NCBI RefSeq assembly: GCF_007991655.1
Contig: NZ_BJYT01000019.1
Coordinates: forward strand, 1-64,000
Direction of reading: 5' to 3'
DNA: 64,000 bases
Origin: Segetibacter aerophilus
GTDB taxonomy: Bacteria; Bacteroidota; Bacteroidia; Chitinophagales; Chitinophagaceae
Within the stretch, counting starts at the first letter, position 1. The number at the start of each line of letters is the position of its first letter. A model generated the notes under the pieces. It ran no database searches, had not been told where the DNA came from, and worked only from the letters and a program-made list of their open reading frames with translations. Position numbers and translations under genes: made by a program. This document shows positions 1 to 8,947 of the stretch, piece by piece.

Positions 1-325
1 AGTCCCGTTGCAAGAACGAAGCCCAGCGGCTTGAGCGTTAACTAGAGTTCTGAGCTTTTTAAGAAAAAGAAACTTCTAAGAACAAGACCACGAGGCTTTG
101 GTCAAATACTGACAAAAAAAGTTTGATTCGCAGAAAGCCAATTTTTAGGCGGCAAAAGTTTGCCGCTACTGGCAACCATTAATCTTTCTCACATTTTTGA
201 AAACAGCACTCAAATCATTCATTCAATCTATGCTTAACCCTATGTAAAAAAAAGTTAAGCACTCCGCTTTTGCTCAGGAATATATTTTAGATTTGGACAG
301 AATATCTAACAATTGCAATAGCACA
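1..325. other. intergenic stretch at window edge
   Basis: No convincing gene is visible here. Two forward frames end within the first 45 bases, so a gene entering from the left could stop there, but too little is present to name it. Bases 149-166 form a perfect 8-bp inverted repeat (GCGGCAAA, AG, TTTGCCGC) with a two-base gap. It lacks a following T-run on either strand, so I do not call it a terminator. Confidence 0.5.
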
Positions 326-1678
326 ATGAAATTAGCTCCCTTCTTTTTTATTTGTTTTCTCCTTTTTACGATTTCGATTTCTGCACAAACTAAGGGATGG
401 CAAAATCTGTTCAATGGCAAAGACCTGACTGGATGGCGACAGCTAAACGGCAAAGCAAAATACGAGGTTAAGAATGGCGAGATCGTTGGAACAACTGTTC
501 CGAATGAACCCAACTCTTTTCTTGCAACAGACATAGATTACTCTGATTTTATTCTTGACTTAGAGTTGCTTGTTGATACTTCAATGAACTCAGGTTTGCA
601 GATAAGAAGCCTCAGCACGCCAGAATATTCTAATGGAAGAGTTCATGGTTACCAGGTGGAAGTAGATCCTTCGGACAGGCAATGGAGTGGTGGATTGTAT
701 GATGAGGCAAGACGTGGCTGGTTGTATTCATTAGAACTTAATCCTGCAGGAAAAAAAGCCTTTAAAAAAGATGGTTGGAACAAATACCATATTGAGTGTA
801 TTGGCAACTCCATAAGAACATGGCTCAATGGAATTCCAACGTCTAATGTTGTTGATGCTATGACACCTAAAGGTTTTATTGCCTTGCAGGTACATGCTGT
901 TAGAGATGCGGCACATGCAGGAAAGCAAATTAGGTGGAGAAATATCCGCATTAAAACAACCGATCTAAAACCTTCTCCGCCTGATAATATCTTCGTTGTA
1001 AACCTGGTTCCTAATAACCTTTCTGCCCAGGAACAAAAAAACGGCTATTCATTTTTGTGGGATGGACAAACGACCAAAGGGTGGCGGGGAGCTTATAAGC
1101 CCACTTTTCCCTCCAAGGGTTGGGAGATGAGTAATGGTGAATTAAGCATAGAAAAATCTAACGGCAGAGAATCTACAAACGGTGGAGATATTGTAACAGA
1201 GAAAATGTTTAGTTCCTTCGAATTGAAATTCGATTTTAAACTGACTGAAGGAGCTAATAGCGGAGTGAAATACTTTGTAACAGAAACGGAAGGTAACGCC
1301 GGTTCTGCCATAGGTCTCGAGTACCAGGTGTTGGATGATGACAAACATCCGGATGCTAAACTGGGGATGAATGGTAACCGAACTTTGTCTTCTTTATACG
1401 ATTTGATCCCATCTAACAAACCTTCTGCGGCTATAAAGAAAATAGGAGAGTGGAACCAGGGAATGGTTAGGGTGTATCCGAATAACAAAGTGGAGCATTG
1501 GTTAAATGGCTATAAGGTGCTGGAATACCAACGCGGTTCTGCAGATTTTTTAAATTATGTATCAAAAAGTAAATTCAAGGATAGACCCAATTTTGGTGTA
1601 GCAAAACAAGGACGAATTCTGATTCAGGATCACGGTGATAAAGTTTATTTTAGAAGTATAAAAATTAGGCAACTGTAA
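326..1678 (+). CDS. DUF1080 protein with two domains (3-keto-disaccharide hydrolase-like)
   Basis: The product is about 450 residues and begins with a signal peptide ([14 protein letters not shown] then ISAQ), so it acts in the periplasm or at the surface. I chose the ATG at 326 because it starts exactly at this signal peptide; an in-frame start at 293 would put a polar extension in front. Two DUF1080 (concanavalin-like beta-sandwich) repeats are visible: [14 protein letters not shown] near residue 25 and [11 protein letters not shown] near residue 240, each followed by the NSGLQIRS or NSGVKYFV strand typical of the family. DUF1080 proteins are known to hydrolyse 3-keto-glycosides. The next gene is a Gfo/Idh oxidoreductase, the usual partner that oxidises sugars at C3, so a joint role in 3-keto-glycoside turnover is likely (inference). 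Confidence 0.85.
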   Translation: MKLAPFFFICFLLFTISISAQTKGWQNLFNGKDLTGWRQLNGKAKYEVKNGEIVGTTVPNEPNSFLATDIDYSDFILDLELLVDTSMNSGLQIRSLSTPEYSNGRVHGYQVEVDPSDRQWSGGLYDEARRGWLYSLELNPAGKKAFKKDGWNKYHIECIGNSIRTWLNGIPTSNVVDAMTPKGFIALQVHAVRDAAHAGKQIRWRNIRIKTTDLKPSPPDNIFVVNLVPNNLSAQEQKNGYSFLWDGQTTKGWRGAYKPTFPSKGWEMSNGELSIEKSNGRESTNGGDIVTEKMFSSFELKFDFKLTEGANSGVKYFVTETEGNAGSAIGLEYQVLDDDKHPDAKLGMNGNRTLSSLYDLIPSNKPSAAIKKIGEWNQGMVRVYPNNKVEHWLNGYKVLEYQRGSADFLNYVSKSKFKDRPNFGVAKQGRILIQDHGDKVYFRSIKIRQL

Positions 1679-1690
1679 TTCACCGAAAAA

Positions 1691-1724
1691 CATCTGTCAT
1701 CCGTCATCATTCATCCGTCAACTC
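1691..1724. repeat. short word array (TGTCATC/CGTCATC type)
   Basis: Just after the DUF1080 stop codon the sequence runs through degenerate copies of CATCTGTCATC, CGTCATCATTCATC and CGTCAACTC. The same words fill the nusB-groES intergenic region near 20.5 kb. It looks like a low-complexity intergenic array with no coding potential. Confidence 0.5.
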
Positions 1725-1735
1725 TTATTTCAATG

Positions 1736-1792
1736 GTACAAGTGAGTGACACAACGAGGTTGAAAAAAGATATAAAGCTCGTAACAGAAAAA
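1736..1792 (+). repeat. GTACAAG dispersed element, copy 1
   Basis: Box 1 is GTACAAGTGAGTGACACAAC (1736-1755), followed by GAGGTTGA. After 25 nt comes the A-rich second box GTAACAGAAAAA. The copy points at the Gfo/Idh gene, whose ATG lies 29 bp beyond it. It belongs to the T/A subfamily (GTGACAC core). Confidence 0.85.
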
Positions 1793-1820
1793 TCTTCATA
1801 AAATCGTAAAACAAATTGTT

Positions 1821-3182
1821 ATGGATAAATCACGCAGAGAATTTTTAAAGCAAACAGCGATAACATCAACAGGAATGATCGTTGGTGCGAATGCTTTTAG
1901 TGCAAAAAGCTACGGTCGCATTATTGGCGCCAATGACCGTGTAAGAGTTGGTGTTGTTGGCTACTCCGACAGGCATCGCGGTTCGCACATGCCTTGTTTT
2001 ATGAACCACTACAAAGAACTGAATTTTGACCTGGTGGCTGTATCAGACATTTGGAAAAAAAGGCGCGAAGATGGGTCAGCAGCATGGAAAGAAAAAATGG
2101 GTCATGATGTAGTTGCGTGCCGCAACAACGAAGAGATGTATGATAAGAAACTGGTAGACGCGGTGTTTGTAAGCACAGCCGACTTTCAACATGCGTTGCA
2201 TGCCATTGAAGCTGTAAAAGCAGGTTGCGACGTCTATTGTGAAAAGCCGTTTGCAGAAACAATGGAAGATAACCGCGCCGCTTTAAAAGCCATTAAAAGC
2301 TCAGATAGAATTGTACAAATCGGTTCTCAAAGAAGAAGTGGCTCTAACTATCATGCAGCAAATGACTTTATAAGATCAGGCAAATTTGGGCCTATAACAA
2401 TGGTTGAATTGACATGGAACGTGAATCAACCGGGACGTTGGCGCAGAACTGCTTTATTGAATCAATTGAAGGAAGAGGATACTGACTGGAAGAGGTTCTT
2501 ATTGAATCGGCCAGCGGACAAGTTTGACCCGCGTAAATATCTTGAGTTCCGTTTATTCTGGCCTTACTCTTCAGGTTTAGCCGGGCAGTGGATGAGCCAC
2601 CAAATCGATACAGTGCATTGGTTTACTGGTCTGCAACATCCAAGAAGCGTGGTGGCAAATGGTGGAATTTATGTATGGAAAGATGGAAGAAAGAACTGGG
2701 ATACGATTTCAGCTGTTTTCGATTATGGTCCTGTAAATGATCCAACCTCTGGCTTCCAGGTTACGTTCGGCTCACGGATGCATAATGGTAGCGATAATCC
2801 TACTGAAATTTATTACTCAAACGGCGGAGAGCTAAACCTCGATACAAATAAGGTTACGCCAAAAGGTGGCTTGACAAAAAGACTTGCTGCGGAGATGAAT
2901 ATGGAAGCGAATCTGCTTCCCGAAACATCGCTGTCAGAAGTTGAGAAGGTGGTAACATCTGCAAATACCGGTGGAGACAAACTGACTTCAAACCACATCA
3001 GAAACTGGATGGAATGTATCAGGAGTCGCAAGCAACCAAACGCGCCGGTTGAAGCAGGATATAGCCATTCCATTGCTACCATCATGACGAATGCTGCCGT
3101 ACAAACAGGAGCTAAAGTAACTTTTGATGAGGCAAAGCAGGAGGTTATGGCAAATGGCAAACCTTTTAAATATTATGCATAG
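1821..3182 (+). CDS. Gfo/Idh/MocA family oxidoreductase, Tat-exported
   Basis: This 453-residue protein starts with a twin-arginine signal (SRREFLKQTAITSTGMIVGANAF), so it is probably folded with its NAD(P) cofactor in the cytoplasm and exported. The N-terminal Rossmann region reads VRVGVVGYSDRHRG, and the family motif CEKPFAETMEDN, whose lysine belongs to the catalytic EKP motif, follows around residue 140. The C-terminal alpha/beta domain carries the substrate-side sequence GLAGQWMSHQIDTVHWFTG with the usual histidines. Family members oxidise or reduce sugars and inositols. Position directly after a DUF1080 gene suggests glycoside C3 oxidation or reduction of a 3-keto sugar; the exact substrate cannot be read from the sequence. 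Confidence 0.88.
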   Translation: MDKSRREFLKQTAITSTGMIVGANAFSAKSYGRIIGANDRVRVGVVGYSDRHRGSHMPCFMNHYKELNFDLVAVSDIWKKRREDGSAAWKEKMGHDVVACRNNEEMYDKKLVDAVFVSTADFQHALHAIEAVKAGCDVYCEKPFAETMEDNRAALKAIKSSDRIVQIGSQRRSGSNYHAANDFIRSGKFGPITMVELTWNVNQPGRWRRTALLNQLKEEDTDWKRFLLNRPADKFDPRKYLEFRLFWPYSSGLAGQWMSHQIDTVHWFTGLQHPRSVVANGGIYVWKDGRKNWDTISAVFDYGPVNDPTSGFQVTFGSRMHNGSDNPTEIYYSNGGELNLDTNKVTPKGGLTKRLAAEMNMEANLLPETSLSEVEKVVTSANTGGDKLTSNHIRNWMECIRSRKQPNAPVEAGYSHSIATIMTNAAVQTGAKVTFDEAKQEVMANGKPFKYYA

Positions 3183-3335
3183 TAAGTTGCTAGTCGGAAC
3201 CTGTTAGTCGCGAGTTGTTAGTTGTTGTTGATCGCTAATTGTTAATCGCTAATCGTTGGTCGCGAGTTCTACAATGTTGATCCTTACTTGCGATTAACGA
3301 CTTACGATTTCCGACCTCGTGGTTCATTTTTTGAT
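3183..3335. repeat. intergenic word array (TTAGTCGC / GATCGCTAATTG words)
   Basis: The region is built from near-repeats such as GTTAGTCGCGAGTTGTTAGT, GATCGCTAATTGTTAATCGC and TAATCGTTGGTCGCGAGTT. Its two ends are loosely inverted (AGTCGGAA near 3193 against TTCCGACC near 3311). No reading frame is preserved. It is the same kind of structure as the arrays at 20.2 kb, 39.8 kb and 42.0 kb, but made of different words. Confidence 0.55.
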
Positions 3336-3356
3336 ACTATTAGCCAAAAAAACAAT

Positions 3357-3596
3357 ATGAGTAATCAAAACAATAATGAGGAGCAAGCGCCGGAACAAAA
3401 GTCGAACACGGTAAAAGACCCAGATCAATGGACAACAGGCGCAGAGCCAATGACTGGCGCACAAAAGTCTTATTTGAAAACACTGTCGGATGAAGCAGGA
3501 GAGGAAACAGACGAGAACCTGACCAAAGCTGAGGCATCAAAGAAAATAGATGAGCTGCAGCATAAAACCGGACGGGGATTGAATAACGGGCAGTAG
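3357..3596 (+). CDS. DUF3072 protein
   Basis: A 79-residue, acidic and polar protein. The C-terminal half reads MTGAQKSYLKTLSDEAGEE and then LTKAEASKKIDELQHKTGRG, the signature of DUF3072, a small family of unknown function found in many environmental bacteria. I chose the ATG at 3357 (MSNQNNNEEQ); an upstream in-frame start at 3288 would run back into the intergenic word array. No membrane segment or signal peptide. It stands alone, with a strong bidirectional terminator after it. Confidence 0.8.
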   Translation: MSNQNNNEEQAPEQKSNTVKDPDQWTTGAEPMTGAQKSYLKTLSDEAGEETDENLTKAEASKKIDELQHKTGRGLNNGQ

Positions 3597-3653
3597 TAAA
3601 GTTTAGGGTTTTGGTTTGATATGTGTCGAGTTTGAGTTCACGAGCTTTAAAGG

Positions 3654-3698
3654 AAATGGGAGTAAATATTGAAAACGGTCAATATTTGCTCCCATTTT
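3654..3698. terminator. bidirectional terminator between DUF3072 and the MFS gene
   Basis: A perfect 18-bp stem (AAATGGGAGTAAATATTG and its complement) closes an 8-base loop AAAACGGT, with T-rich sequence beyond the stem on the plus strand and A-rich sequence before it. It separates two converging genes. Confidence 0.85.
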
Positions 3699-3706
3699 CA
3701 TTTCCG

Positions 3707-4954
3707 TTAATATTCCATTTTGCGAAGGGTGGGAGCTTTAAACCAGGTGATTATAACAACGAGCAAAGTCATTGTACCACCAAAAATTACTGATCGTACT
3801 ACTCCTAACAGTTTAGCCATTACACCACTTTCAAACTGACCCAATTCATTGCTGCTGTTGATGAACATAGAGTTCACGCTCATGACGCGGCCGCGCATTT
3901 CGTCGGGCGTTTTTAATTGGACAATGGTGCCTCGTACAACCACACTTATTGCATCCAACAATCCGCTGACAAAAAGCGCGGCAAAGGAAATCCAGAAAAT
4001 TTTTGAAATTGCAAAAACGATGATACAAAGGCCGAAACCTGCCACAACAAAAAGTAGCTTTTTGCCTTGCTGCGTCTTCAAAGGGAAAATAGTAAGTGTA
4101 ATAACCATGAGAATGCTTCCAAAATCTGTAGCTGCATTAAGCCAGCCGAAACCGATCGGGCCAACATGTAAAATATCCCGTGCATATACCGGGATCATCG
4201 CAACCGCACCGCCGAATAAAACAGCAAAAAGGTCCAAGGACAGAGCGCCTAATACTTCCTTTGTGTTGTAAACGAAATTCAGTCCTTCACGTACACTTTC
4301 CCAGGTCCGTTTATTTACGGAAGTTGAAGCAGCAGGTTTCGACTTGATCTTCGACAGCATAAACAACGCCACCGACAACAATCCTGCAACAATCCCAAGC
4401 GTTCCCGTATTTCCAAATAATGCTATACAAAAACCAGCCGAAGCATGACCGACTACTGACGCTGAAAGATAAGTTCCCTGGTTCCAGGTGATAGCGTTTT
4501 GTAAAATTACTCTCGGTACCATTTGCCCTATGATCGCCCCGAAAATAGGACCTGCAAATGCCCGGATGATTCCTGAAATAAAGATGACGGTATAGATGCC
4601 GGCAATGACAATCGTCTTGGTCGTATTTGTGTTAAAGTACCTGGTTGAAATAAGCAACAACAGGAGGCTGCAACACAGGTAGCCGAAGATGCCTTTTAGG
4701 AGTAGTTTTCGTTTCTCGCTCACGTCGATTACATGTCCGGCATACAAAGCAAGAGATAAGGCAGGTATGACTTCAGCTAGTCCGATTAAACCAATTGCAA
4801 GAGGCGCATTTGTTAATTCATACATCCACCAACCTACCAAAGTGCCGAGCATTCTTAAGGCTGTAATGAAACAAAAGCGGCCGGCTAAAAGGCTTCGGTA
4901 TTCAGGTATCTTAACGGCAGCTATTGCATTGTTGCTGTAAGTCGGTTCACTCAA
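3707..4954 (-). CDS. MFS transporter (enterobactin-exporter/EntS-like family)
   Basis: The 415-residue protein is almost wholly hydrophobic and can be divided into about 12 transmembrane segments. The first segment begins YRSLLAGRFCFITALRMLGT, and the central loop (around residue 205-220) is basic, KIKSKPAASTSVNKRTWESV, as in the MFS_3/EntS-like group. These proteins export small molecules or drugs; the substrate is unknown. The gene begins 9 bp after the deoxynucleoside kinase stop on the same strand, so the two are probably co-transcribed, although no functional link is obvious. Confidence 0.82.
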   Translation of the reverse strand: MSEPTYSNNAIAAVKIPEYRSLLAGRFCFITALRMLGTLVGWWMYELTNAPLAIGLIGLAEVIPALSLALYAGHVIDVSEKRKLLLKGIFGYLCCSLLLLLISTRYFNTNTTKTIVIAGIYTVIFISGIIRAFAGPIFGAIIGQMVPRVILQNAITWNQGTYLSASVVGHASAGFCIALFGNTGTLGIVAGLLSVALFMLSKIKSKPAASTSVNKRTWESVREGLNFVYNTKEVLGALSLDLFAVLFGGAVAMIPVYARDILHVGPIGFGWLNAATDFGSILMVITLTIFPLKTQQGKKLLFVVAGFGLCIIVFAISKIFWISFAALFVSGLLDAISVVVRGTIVQLKTPDEMRGRVMSVNSMFINSSNELGQFESGVMAKLLGVVRSVIFGGTMTLLVVIITWFKAPTLRKMEY

Positions 4955-4963
4955 AATCTTGCA

Positions 4964-5596
4964 TTAAGGTAAAGTAATATAATGCTGACCTACCGGATAT
5001 TTGCGTTGAAGTGCATCGAGGATCACGTCAACATGTTTTTCATTATCAATAAAATCAGCATTCGATGCGTCTACAAAAAGGGTCTTTAGGTTGTGTTGTT
5101 TTATGTAGCTCGTATAGGTTTCCTGTATGCTAAACAGGTAGTCATCTGGTATCGCCTGTTCAAATTGGCGCTGCCTTTTTTTAATGTTTTCCTGCAACTT
5201 TTTCACAGGCGCGTGAAGATATATAAGAATATCTGGATGTAACAATTGTTGATGAATAATGTCGAAGAGTTTTTGGTACAAATGAAATTCCTGTTCACCC
5301 AAATTCACCTTTGCAAAAAGCAGGCATTTGGTAAACAAATAATCGCTAACAGTCACGCTATGAAAAAGGTCCTCGGTGTGCAACAGATCTTTTAATTGCT
5401 TATAGCGCTCCGCCATAAAAAACAGTTCAAGCGGAAAGGCATATTGGCCGGGGTTTTCGTAAAACTTAGGTAAGAAAGGGTTGTCAGCAAATTCTTCTAA
5501 AATCAATCTTGCATCTAATCTTTTTGAAAGCGCGTTTGCAAGTGTTGTTTTGCCAACCCCAATATTTCCTTCGATTGTAATAAACTTATACTTCAT
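4964..5596 (-). CDS. deoxynucleoside kinase
   Basis: A cytoplasmic 210-residue kinase of the deoxyadenosine/deoxyguanosine (dNK) family. The Walker A loop EGNIGVGKTT lies at residues 8-17, the deoxyribonucleoside-specific EEF (LILEEFADNPFLPKFY) near residue 33, and the LID-type arginine stretch KKRQRQFEQ near residue 138. It phosphorylates deoxynucleosides for salvage into dNTPs; purine against pyrimidine preference cannot be fixed by eye. A promoter-like TACGTTTG lies 25 bp upstream of the ATG, downstream of a GTACAAG element. It probably forms a two-gene operon with the MFS gene. Confidence 0.88.
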   Translation of the reverse strand: MKYKFITIEGNIGVGKTTLANALSKRLDARLILEEFADNPFLPKFYENPGQYAFPLELFFMAERYKQLKDLLHTEDLFHSVTVSDYLFTKCLLFAKVNLGEQEFHLYQKLFDIIHQQLLHPDILIYLHAPVKKLQENIKKRQRQFEQAIPDDYLFSIQETYTSYIKQHNLKTLFVDASNADFIDNEKHVDVILDALQRKYPVGQHYITLP

Positions 5597-5620
5597 GTGC
5601 TGCTTTCGAAACTAAGAGGT

Positions 5621-5628
5621 CAAACGTA
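5621..5628 (-). promoter_or_regulatory. -7 box TACGTTTG for the kinase gene
   Basis: Read on the minus strand this is TACGTTTG, matching the Bacteroidota -7 consensus TAnnTTTG, 25 bp upstream of the deoxynucleoside kinase ATG. No clear TTTG -33 box is found at the usual distance, so the call rests on the -7 box alone. Confidence 0.4.
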
Positions 5629-5716
5629 CAGCAAAATGATAGAAGAGTGTTGCTATTGACAGAAGAGATTATGAACAGGTAACCAGCAAGATGTTGAAAA
5701 GTTCTTTTTAAATATT

Positions 5717-5774
5717 GTGTTTTTGAAATCAGCTACTTAACTGTAATCAACATCGTTGTGTCACTCACTTGTAC
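5717..5774 (-). repeat. GTACAAG dispersed element, copy 2
   Basis: On the minus strand, box 1 GTACAAGTGAGTGACACAAC is followed by GATGTTGA, then 25 nt after box 1 by ATTTCAAAAACAC. It points toward the deoxynucleoside kinase gene and starts 6 bp past the end of the methyltransferase gene. T/A subfamily. Confidence 0.85.
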
Positions 5775-5779
5775 CCCAG

Positions 5780-6403
5780 TTATTTTTTTCGCCCAACAAA
5801 TCTTATGACTGAACCTTGTCCATTATGAAATACTCCTTCGCTCAACTCAATTTCCTTTTCTACTAATTCAACAATCTCATAATTCTCAAAGTCCGCCTTT
5901 AATTCATCAATTGAAAACAACATTCCGAGGTCTTTTGGCCCACCGACCTTTTCGTTCCTTTCAATGTATTCAAGGTGTTTTTTACTAAATGCTTCAAAAA
6001 TAACCGTCCCGTTTTTACGTAGATATTTGTCGAGAGCCTTGTGATAATACGATTTAACATCAGCCGGGAAGTGGGCATAGATTAAAGCGATCGCATCAAA
6101 CTGGTCGGCGCTAAATTGTAACGCCTTTAATTCACCCACCTGGTAATCAATTGTCACTTCATTCGCTTCTGCAAGTTTGAGCGCTTTGCTCCGGCCTTCA
6201 ACACTTATATCAAAAGCTGAGACTTTCCAACCCAGCCTAGCAGCAAAAACGGCGTTGCGCCCTTCGCCTTCTGCCGGAAACAGTATGGCGCCAGGCTTCA
6301 ACTTCTCCAACTGTTCCTTAAAATAGTTGTTAGGTTCTTCGCCATAGGCAAAGTCTTCGCTTCTATACCTGTCATTCCATCTCTCTGTCCAGGAATCGTT
6401 CAT
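5780..6403 (-). CDS. class I SAM-dependent methyltransferase
   Basis: A 207-residue soluble protein. The SAM-binding motif I appears as [19 protein letters not shown] (residues about 40-58), followed by the acidic motif [13 protein letters not shown] and a post-motif region [12 protein letters not shown]. The overall form fits the TehB-like/thiopurine-type methyltransferases with a short N-terminal [13 protein letters not shown] segment seen in tellurite/selenite-detoxifying and small-molecule methyltransferases. Substrate unknown. Single gene with its own promoter-like box upstream. Confidence 0.8.
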   Translation of the reverse strand: MNDSWTERWNDRYRSEDFAYGEEPNNYFKEQLEKLKPGAILFPAEGEGRNAVFAARLGWKVSAFDISVEGRSKALKLAEANEVTIDYQVGELKALQFSADQFDAIALIYAHFPADVKSYYHKALDKYLRKNGTVIFEAFSKKHLEYIERNEKVGGPKDLGMLFSIDELKADFENYEIVELVEKEIELSEGVFHNGQGSVIRFVGRKK

Positions 6404-6450
6404 GCTTTTTGCAGTTTATGTGAATGTAGTATTTAGTATCTCTTTTCATT

Positions 6451-6458
6451 CAAACCTA
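6451..6458 (-). promoter_or_regulatory. -7 box TAGGTTTG for the methyltransferase
   Basis: TAGGTTTG on the minus strand fits TAnnTTTG and lies 47 bp before the methyltransferase ATG. No convincing -33 box. Confidence 0.35.
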
Positions 6459-6560
6459 TGTACACATTGTGTAGTTGCCTTTTTCTTTAACGTTAGGCAG
6501 CCTTCCTTTTTTGATAGGCTAAACTTGTATTACGGTTTTGATGTTTTTAATACCAATTCT

Positions 6561-6977
6561 TTATTTCCCGAAAAACCCTGCTTCTAACGATGCCTCAATC
6601 AATTCCTGTAAAACTTTTATGTCTACATCTTCCAGCTTATTTATGTAGAGGCAGCCAACACCGGTCTTATGCTTGCCTAGCTTTTTTAGAAGCGCCTCCT
6701 GTTTTTTAATCACTCCTGTCAGATACAACGAGAAGTTTGCTTTACGGGGAGAAAAACCGATCCGAAGCCACTCAACCTCCCTTCCTGTTCTGGGACTTTT
6801 GAGCTTTAAGTTACCAAACCCAATGAGCGAACTACCCCACATTTTTGGTTCTTCGCCGCTTGCCTTTTTCATCAGCTCAACAAGAACGAAACAGTCTTTA
6901 CGCTTCTGTTCATCCATCACAGTATTGATAAAATCTTCAACACTTTCGGCCGTCGGTTTTGTTTTGATTTCTGCCAT
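6561..6977 (-). CDS. DUF1801 protein
   Basis: I place the start at the ATG at 6977 (MAEIKTKPTAESV), giving 138 residues, the normal family length; a longer frame to 7052 adds a basic, hydrophobic stretch not seen in the family. The family (YdhG-like/frataxin-like fold, DUF1801) is recognised from EDFINTVMDEQKRKDCFVLVELM, the central MWGSSLIGFGNLKLK and the terminal CLYINKLEDVDIKVLQELIEAS. Its role is not established. Cytoplasmic, no membrane segment. It is a single gene. Confidence 0.8.
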   Translation of the reverse strand: MAEIKTKPTAESVEDFINTVMDEQKRKDCFVLVELMKKASGEEPKMWGSSLIGFGNLKLKSPRTGREVEWLRIGFSPRKANFSLYLTGVIKKQEALLKKLGKHKTGVGCLYINKLEDVDIKVLQELIEASLEAGFFGK

Positions 6978-7090
6978 TGCAAGCTTTTTTGAAAAAGTGA
7001 AAAGGACTTTGGTTATAAGTTGGATTGCGCGGTATACTTTCCGGATCTGCAATCAGAATTAAAAATCACACAACTTAAAGTTGAGAGAAG

Positions 7091-7669
7091 TTACAACCTT
7101 ATGATGTTAAAAATATAAACCGGTGGATCAAAATAACCGTCATCTTCAGGCCTGTTATAAATTGTTCTTACAATATTCATCCCTTTTACTACCCGTCCAA
7201 AAGCAGCGTAACCTTGCCGGTCAGGATTATTTACTCCACCATAATCAAAACCCGGTTGGTCACCAATACAGATAAAAAATTCGGTTGAACCGGTTCCCGG
7301 CTCTAGTCGTGCGAGCGAGATCACCCCGTCCTTGTGCGAGATGCCGGTTTGTTTTGTCGTCTCATGCTCAATACCTTTTACTAGCGGCTTATTCTTTTTC
7401 CTATAAATTCCGCCTTGAATTAGTTCAGCCTTTGAAGCATCAGAAGGCTGATTGTCGTAATTCAACACACGATAAAAAGTTGCATTCCTGTAGTAACCAG
7501 AGTCAATATAAGATAGAAACGCCGCCACTGTTTTTGGCGCTTTGTCAGCATACAGTTCTACTTCGATACCTCCAATCTTCGTTTGAATCTCTATATGTGG
7601 ATTCGGGTATTTCTTTTTGCATCCTATAAGGGTGGCACAAAAAATTATGAATAAAATTCTGGTATACAT
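7091..7669 (-). CDS. cyclophilin-type peptidyl-prolyl isomerase, lipoprotein
   Basis: From the ATG at 7669 the 192-residue product starts MYTRILFIIFCATLIGCKKK, a lipoprotein signal with lipobox LIGC; an in-frame start at 7711 would spoil it, so I reject it. The body is a bacterial cyclophilin: VELYADKAPKTVAAFLSYID, then FYRV, GTGSTEFFICIGDQPGFDYGG and YAAFGRVVKGMNIVRTIY. These residues form the active-site barrel that catalyses cis-trans isomerisation of prolyl bonds. It probably helps fold exported proteins in the periplasm. Single gene. Confidence 0.87.
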   Translation of the reverse strand: MYTRILFIIFCATLIGCKKKYPNPHIEIQTKIGGIEVELYADKAPKTVAAFLSYIDSGYYRNATFYRVLNYDNQPSDASKAELIQGGIYRKKNKPLVKGIEHETTKQTGISHKDGVISLARLEPGTGSTEFFICIGDQPGFDYGGVNNPDRQGYAAFGRVVKGMNIVRTIYNRPEDDGYFDPPVYIFNIIRL

Positions 7670-7743
7670 GTTCTCAAAAGTATGAGCTAAAACCGTAAAC
7701 AAAAGCAACAAAAAGCGCGTTACAATAAATCTAAAAAACTTTT

Positions 7744-8286
7744 ATGGAAACAAATAATTCGCAAAAAATAGAGGTATCAAAGCAATTTTCTGTACCAGTC
7801 GAAAAATTGTATCAGGCATGGAACGATCCACAACAGCTAAAGCAATGGTGGAAACCCATGGGTAAAGATTTGAAAGATGTAACCAATGACCTTAAGGAGG
7901 GGGGTGAAGTGCGGTATACTTTTGAGGATGAAAGCTTGGTTATTGCCGGGAAATACGAGGAGGTGAAGCCGAATGAAAGGTTAGCTTATACCTGGGATTG
8001 GCAGTTTCCTAATGACGCTGCTAAAAATGCAGCTTATAAACTGACTATTGAATTTGCCTCAAAAGGTAGCGGGAGTGAAATTCGTGTGACGCAGGAAGAT
8101 GCGCAAAGCGAGGAGAATTTACACCCCAATGAAAACGGTTGGGAAAAAGGCCTTTCTGATCTTGAAAGCTTTTTGGGTGGTGATCAACCACAGGGGAGCA
8201 GCGGTCAGCAGGAACAATCTAATGCTGCAGCGCATGATGAAGGTTACCAGGGTAGCCCGGAGCAAGAGAAAGTAGGGGGCGGATAA
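7744..8286 (+). CDS. SRPBCC/AHSA1 family protein
   Basis: A 180-residue protein whose first ~145 residues form one SRPBCC domain of the AHSA1 (Aha1 C-terminal-like) type: the opening SKQFSVPVEKLYQAWNDPQQLKQWW, then GGEVRYTFEDE, and KPNERLAYTWDWQFP. The fold binds hydrophobic ligands; function in the cell is unknown. The last ~35 residues are a low-complexity tail rich in Gln, Ser, Gly and Glu (QPQGSSGQQEQSNAAAHDEG), longer than is usual for the family. A clear terminator follows. Confidence 0.82.
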   Translation: METNNSQKIEVSKQFSVPVEKLYQAWNDPQQLKQWWKPMGKDLKDVTNDLKEGGEVRYTFEDESLVIAGKYEEVKPNERLAYTWDWQFPNDAAKNAAYKLTIEFASKGSGSEIRVTQEDAQSEENLHPNENGWEKGLSDLESFLGGDQPQGSSGQQEQSNAAAHDEGYQGSPEQEKVGGG

Positions 8287-8334
8287 GTTTAAATAATTAT
8301 TAAATTTTTAGGTCGATTTACTTTTTTAAACGTC

Positions 8335-8367
8335 AATTCCAACACCGTATTCTGTTGGAATTTTTTT
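8335..8367 (+). terminator. rho-independent terminator after the AHSA1 gene
   Basis: Perfect 10-bp stem AATTCCAACA / TGTTGGAATT around an 8-base loop, followed by a run of seven T residues. Confidence 0.85.
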
Positions 8368-8539
8368 ATTTATATAGATTAGGCTTGTTAATACCGTGGC
8401 TATTAAGCTCAAATGACTAGAAGGAACAAAAGTTTCGCAGTTTCCATATTCTGTAAGAACAAAATCAACGGCTTTTAGCTAGTTGGCGCATGTTCGTTAT
8501 TTTCATTATATCAGCGCATTGGCGTATTTTGCGGCTTCA

Positions 8540-8947
8540 ATGAAAGACAGTTTTACAATTTTGCTTGCGGACGATGATCCTGACGACCAGGAGTTGATTA
8601 TTCACGCATTTTCCGAGGTGGCTTCCACCTTTAACCTACACGTAGTAAACGATGGTCAGCAGGTCTTAGATTTTTTAACTACAACCTCAGATAATAAATT
8701 GCCCTGCCTGATTGTTCTCGACTATAATATGCCTGAATTGAACGGTGCGCAGGTCTTGCAACATCTTACTGGTCACGAACGCTACAAAGCCATCCCCAAG
8801 ATTATTTTAAGTACTTCAAGCAATCCGAAATACATTGATGATTGCATGCATAAGGGCGCACACGCTTACCGGGTGAAGCCGGACAATTTCACCCAGCTAA
8901 TTGTATTAGCAAAGGAAATGCTTGAGTTTTGTAGCAGTGCTGCTTAA
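8540..8947 (+). CDS. single-domain response regulator
   Basis: The 135-residue protein is a lone receiver domain. From the ATG at 8540 (MKDSFTILLADDDPDDQEL) the acidic pocket is DDD, the phosphoacceptor aspartate lies in LIVLDYNMPELNG, the conserved Ser/Thr in IILSTSS and the Lys in YRVKP. I reject an in-frame start at 8483, whose extra residues are hydrophobic and unlike a receiver N-terminus. No output domain, so it probably passes phosphate to, or interacts with, another protein. First of three such regulators in front of the CheB-CheR kinase. Confidence 0.87.
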   Translation: MKDSFTILLADDDPDDQELIIHAFSEVASTFNLHVVNDGQQVLDFLTTTSDNKLPCLIVLDYNMPELNGAQVLQHLTGHERYKAIPKIILSTSSNPKYIDDCMHKGAHAYRVKPDNFTQLIVLAKEMLEFCSSAA

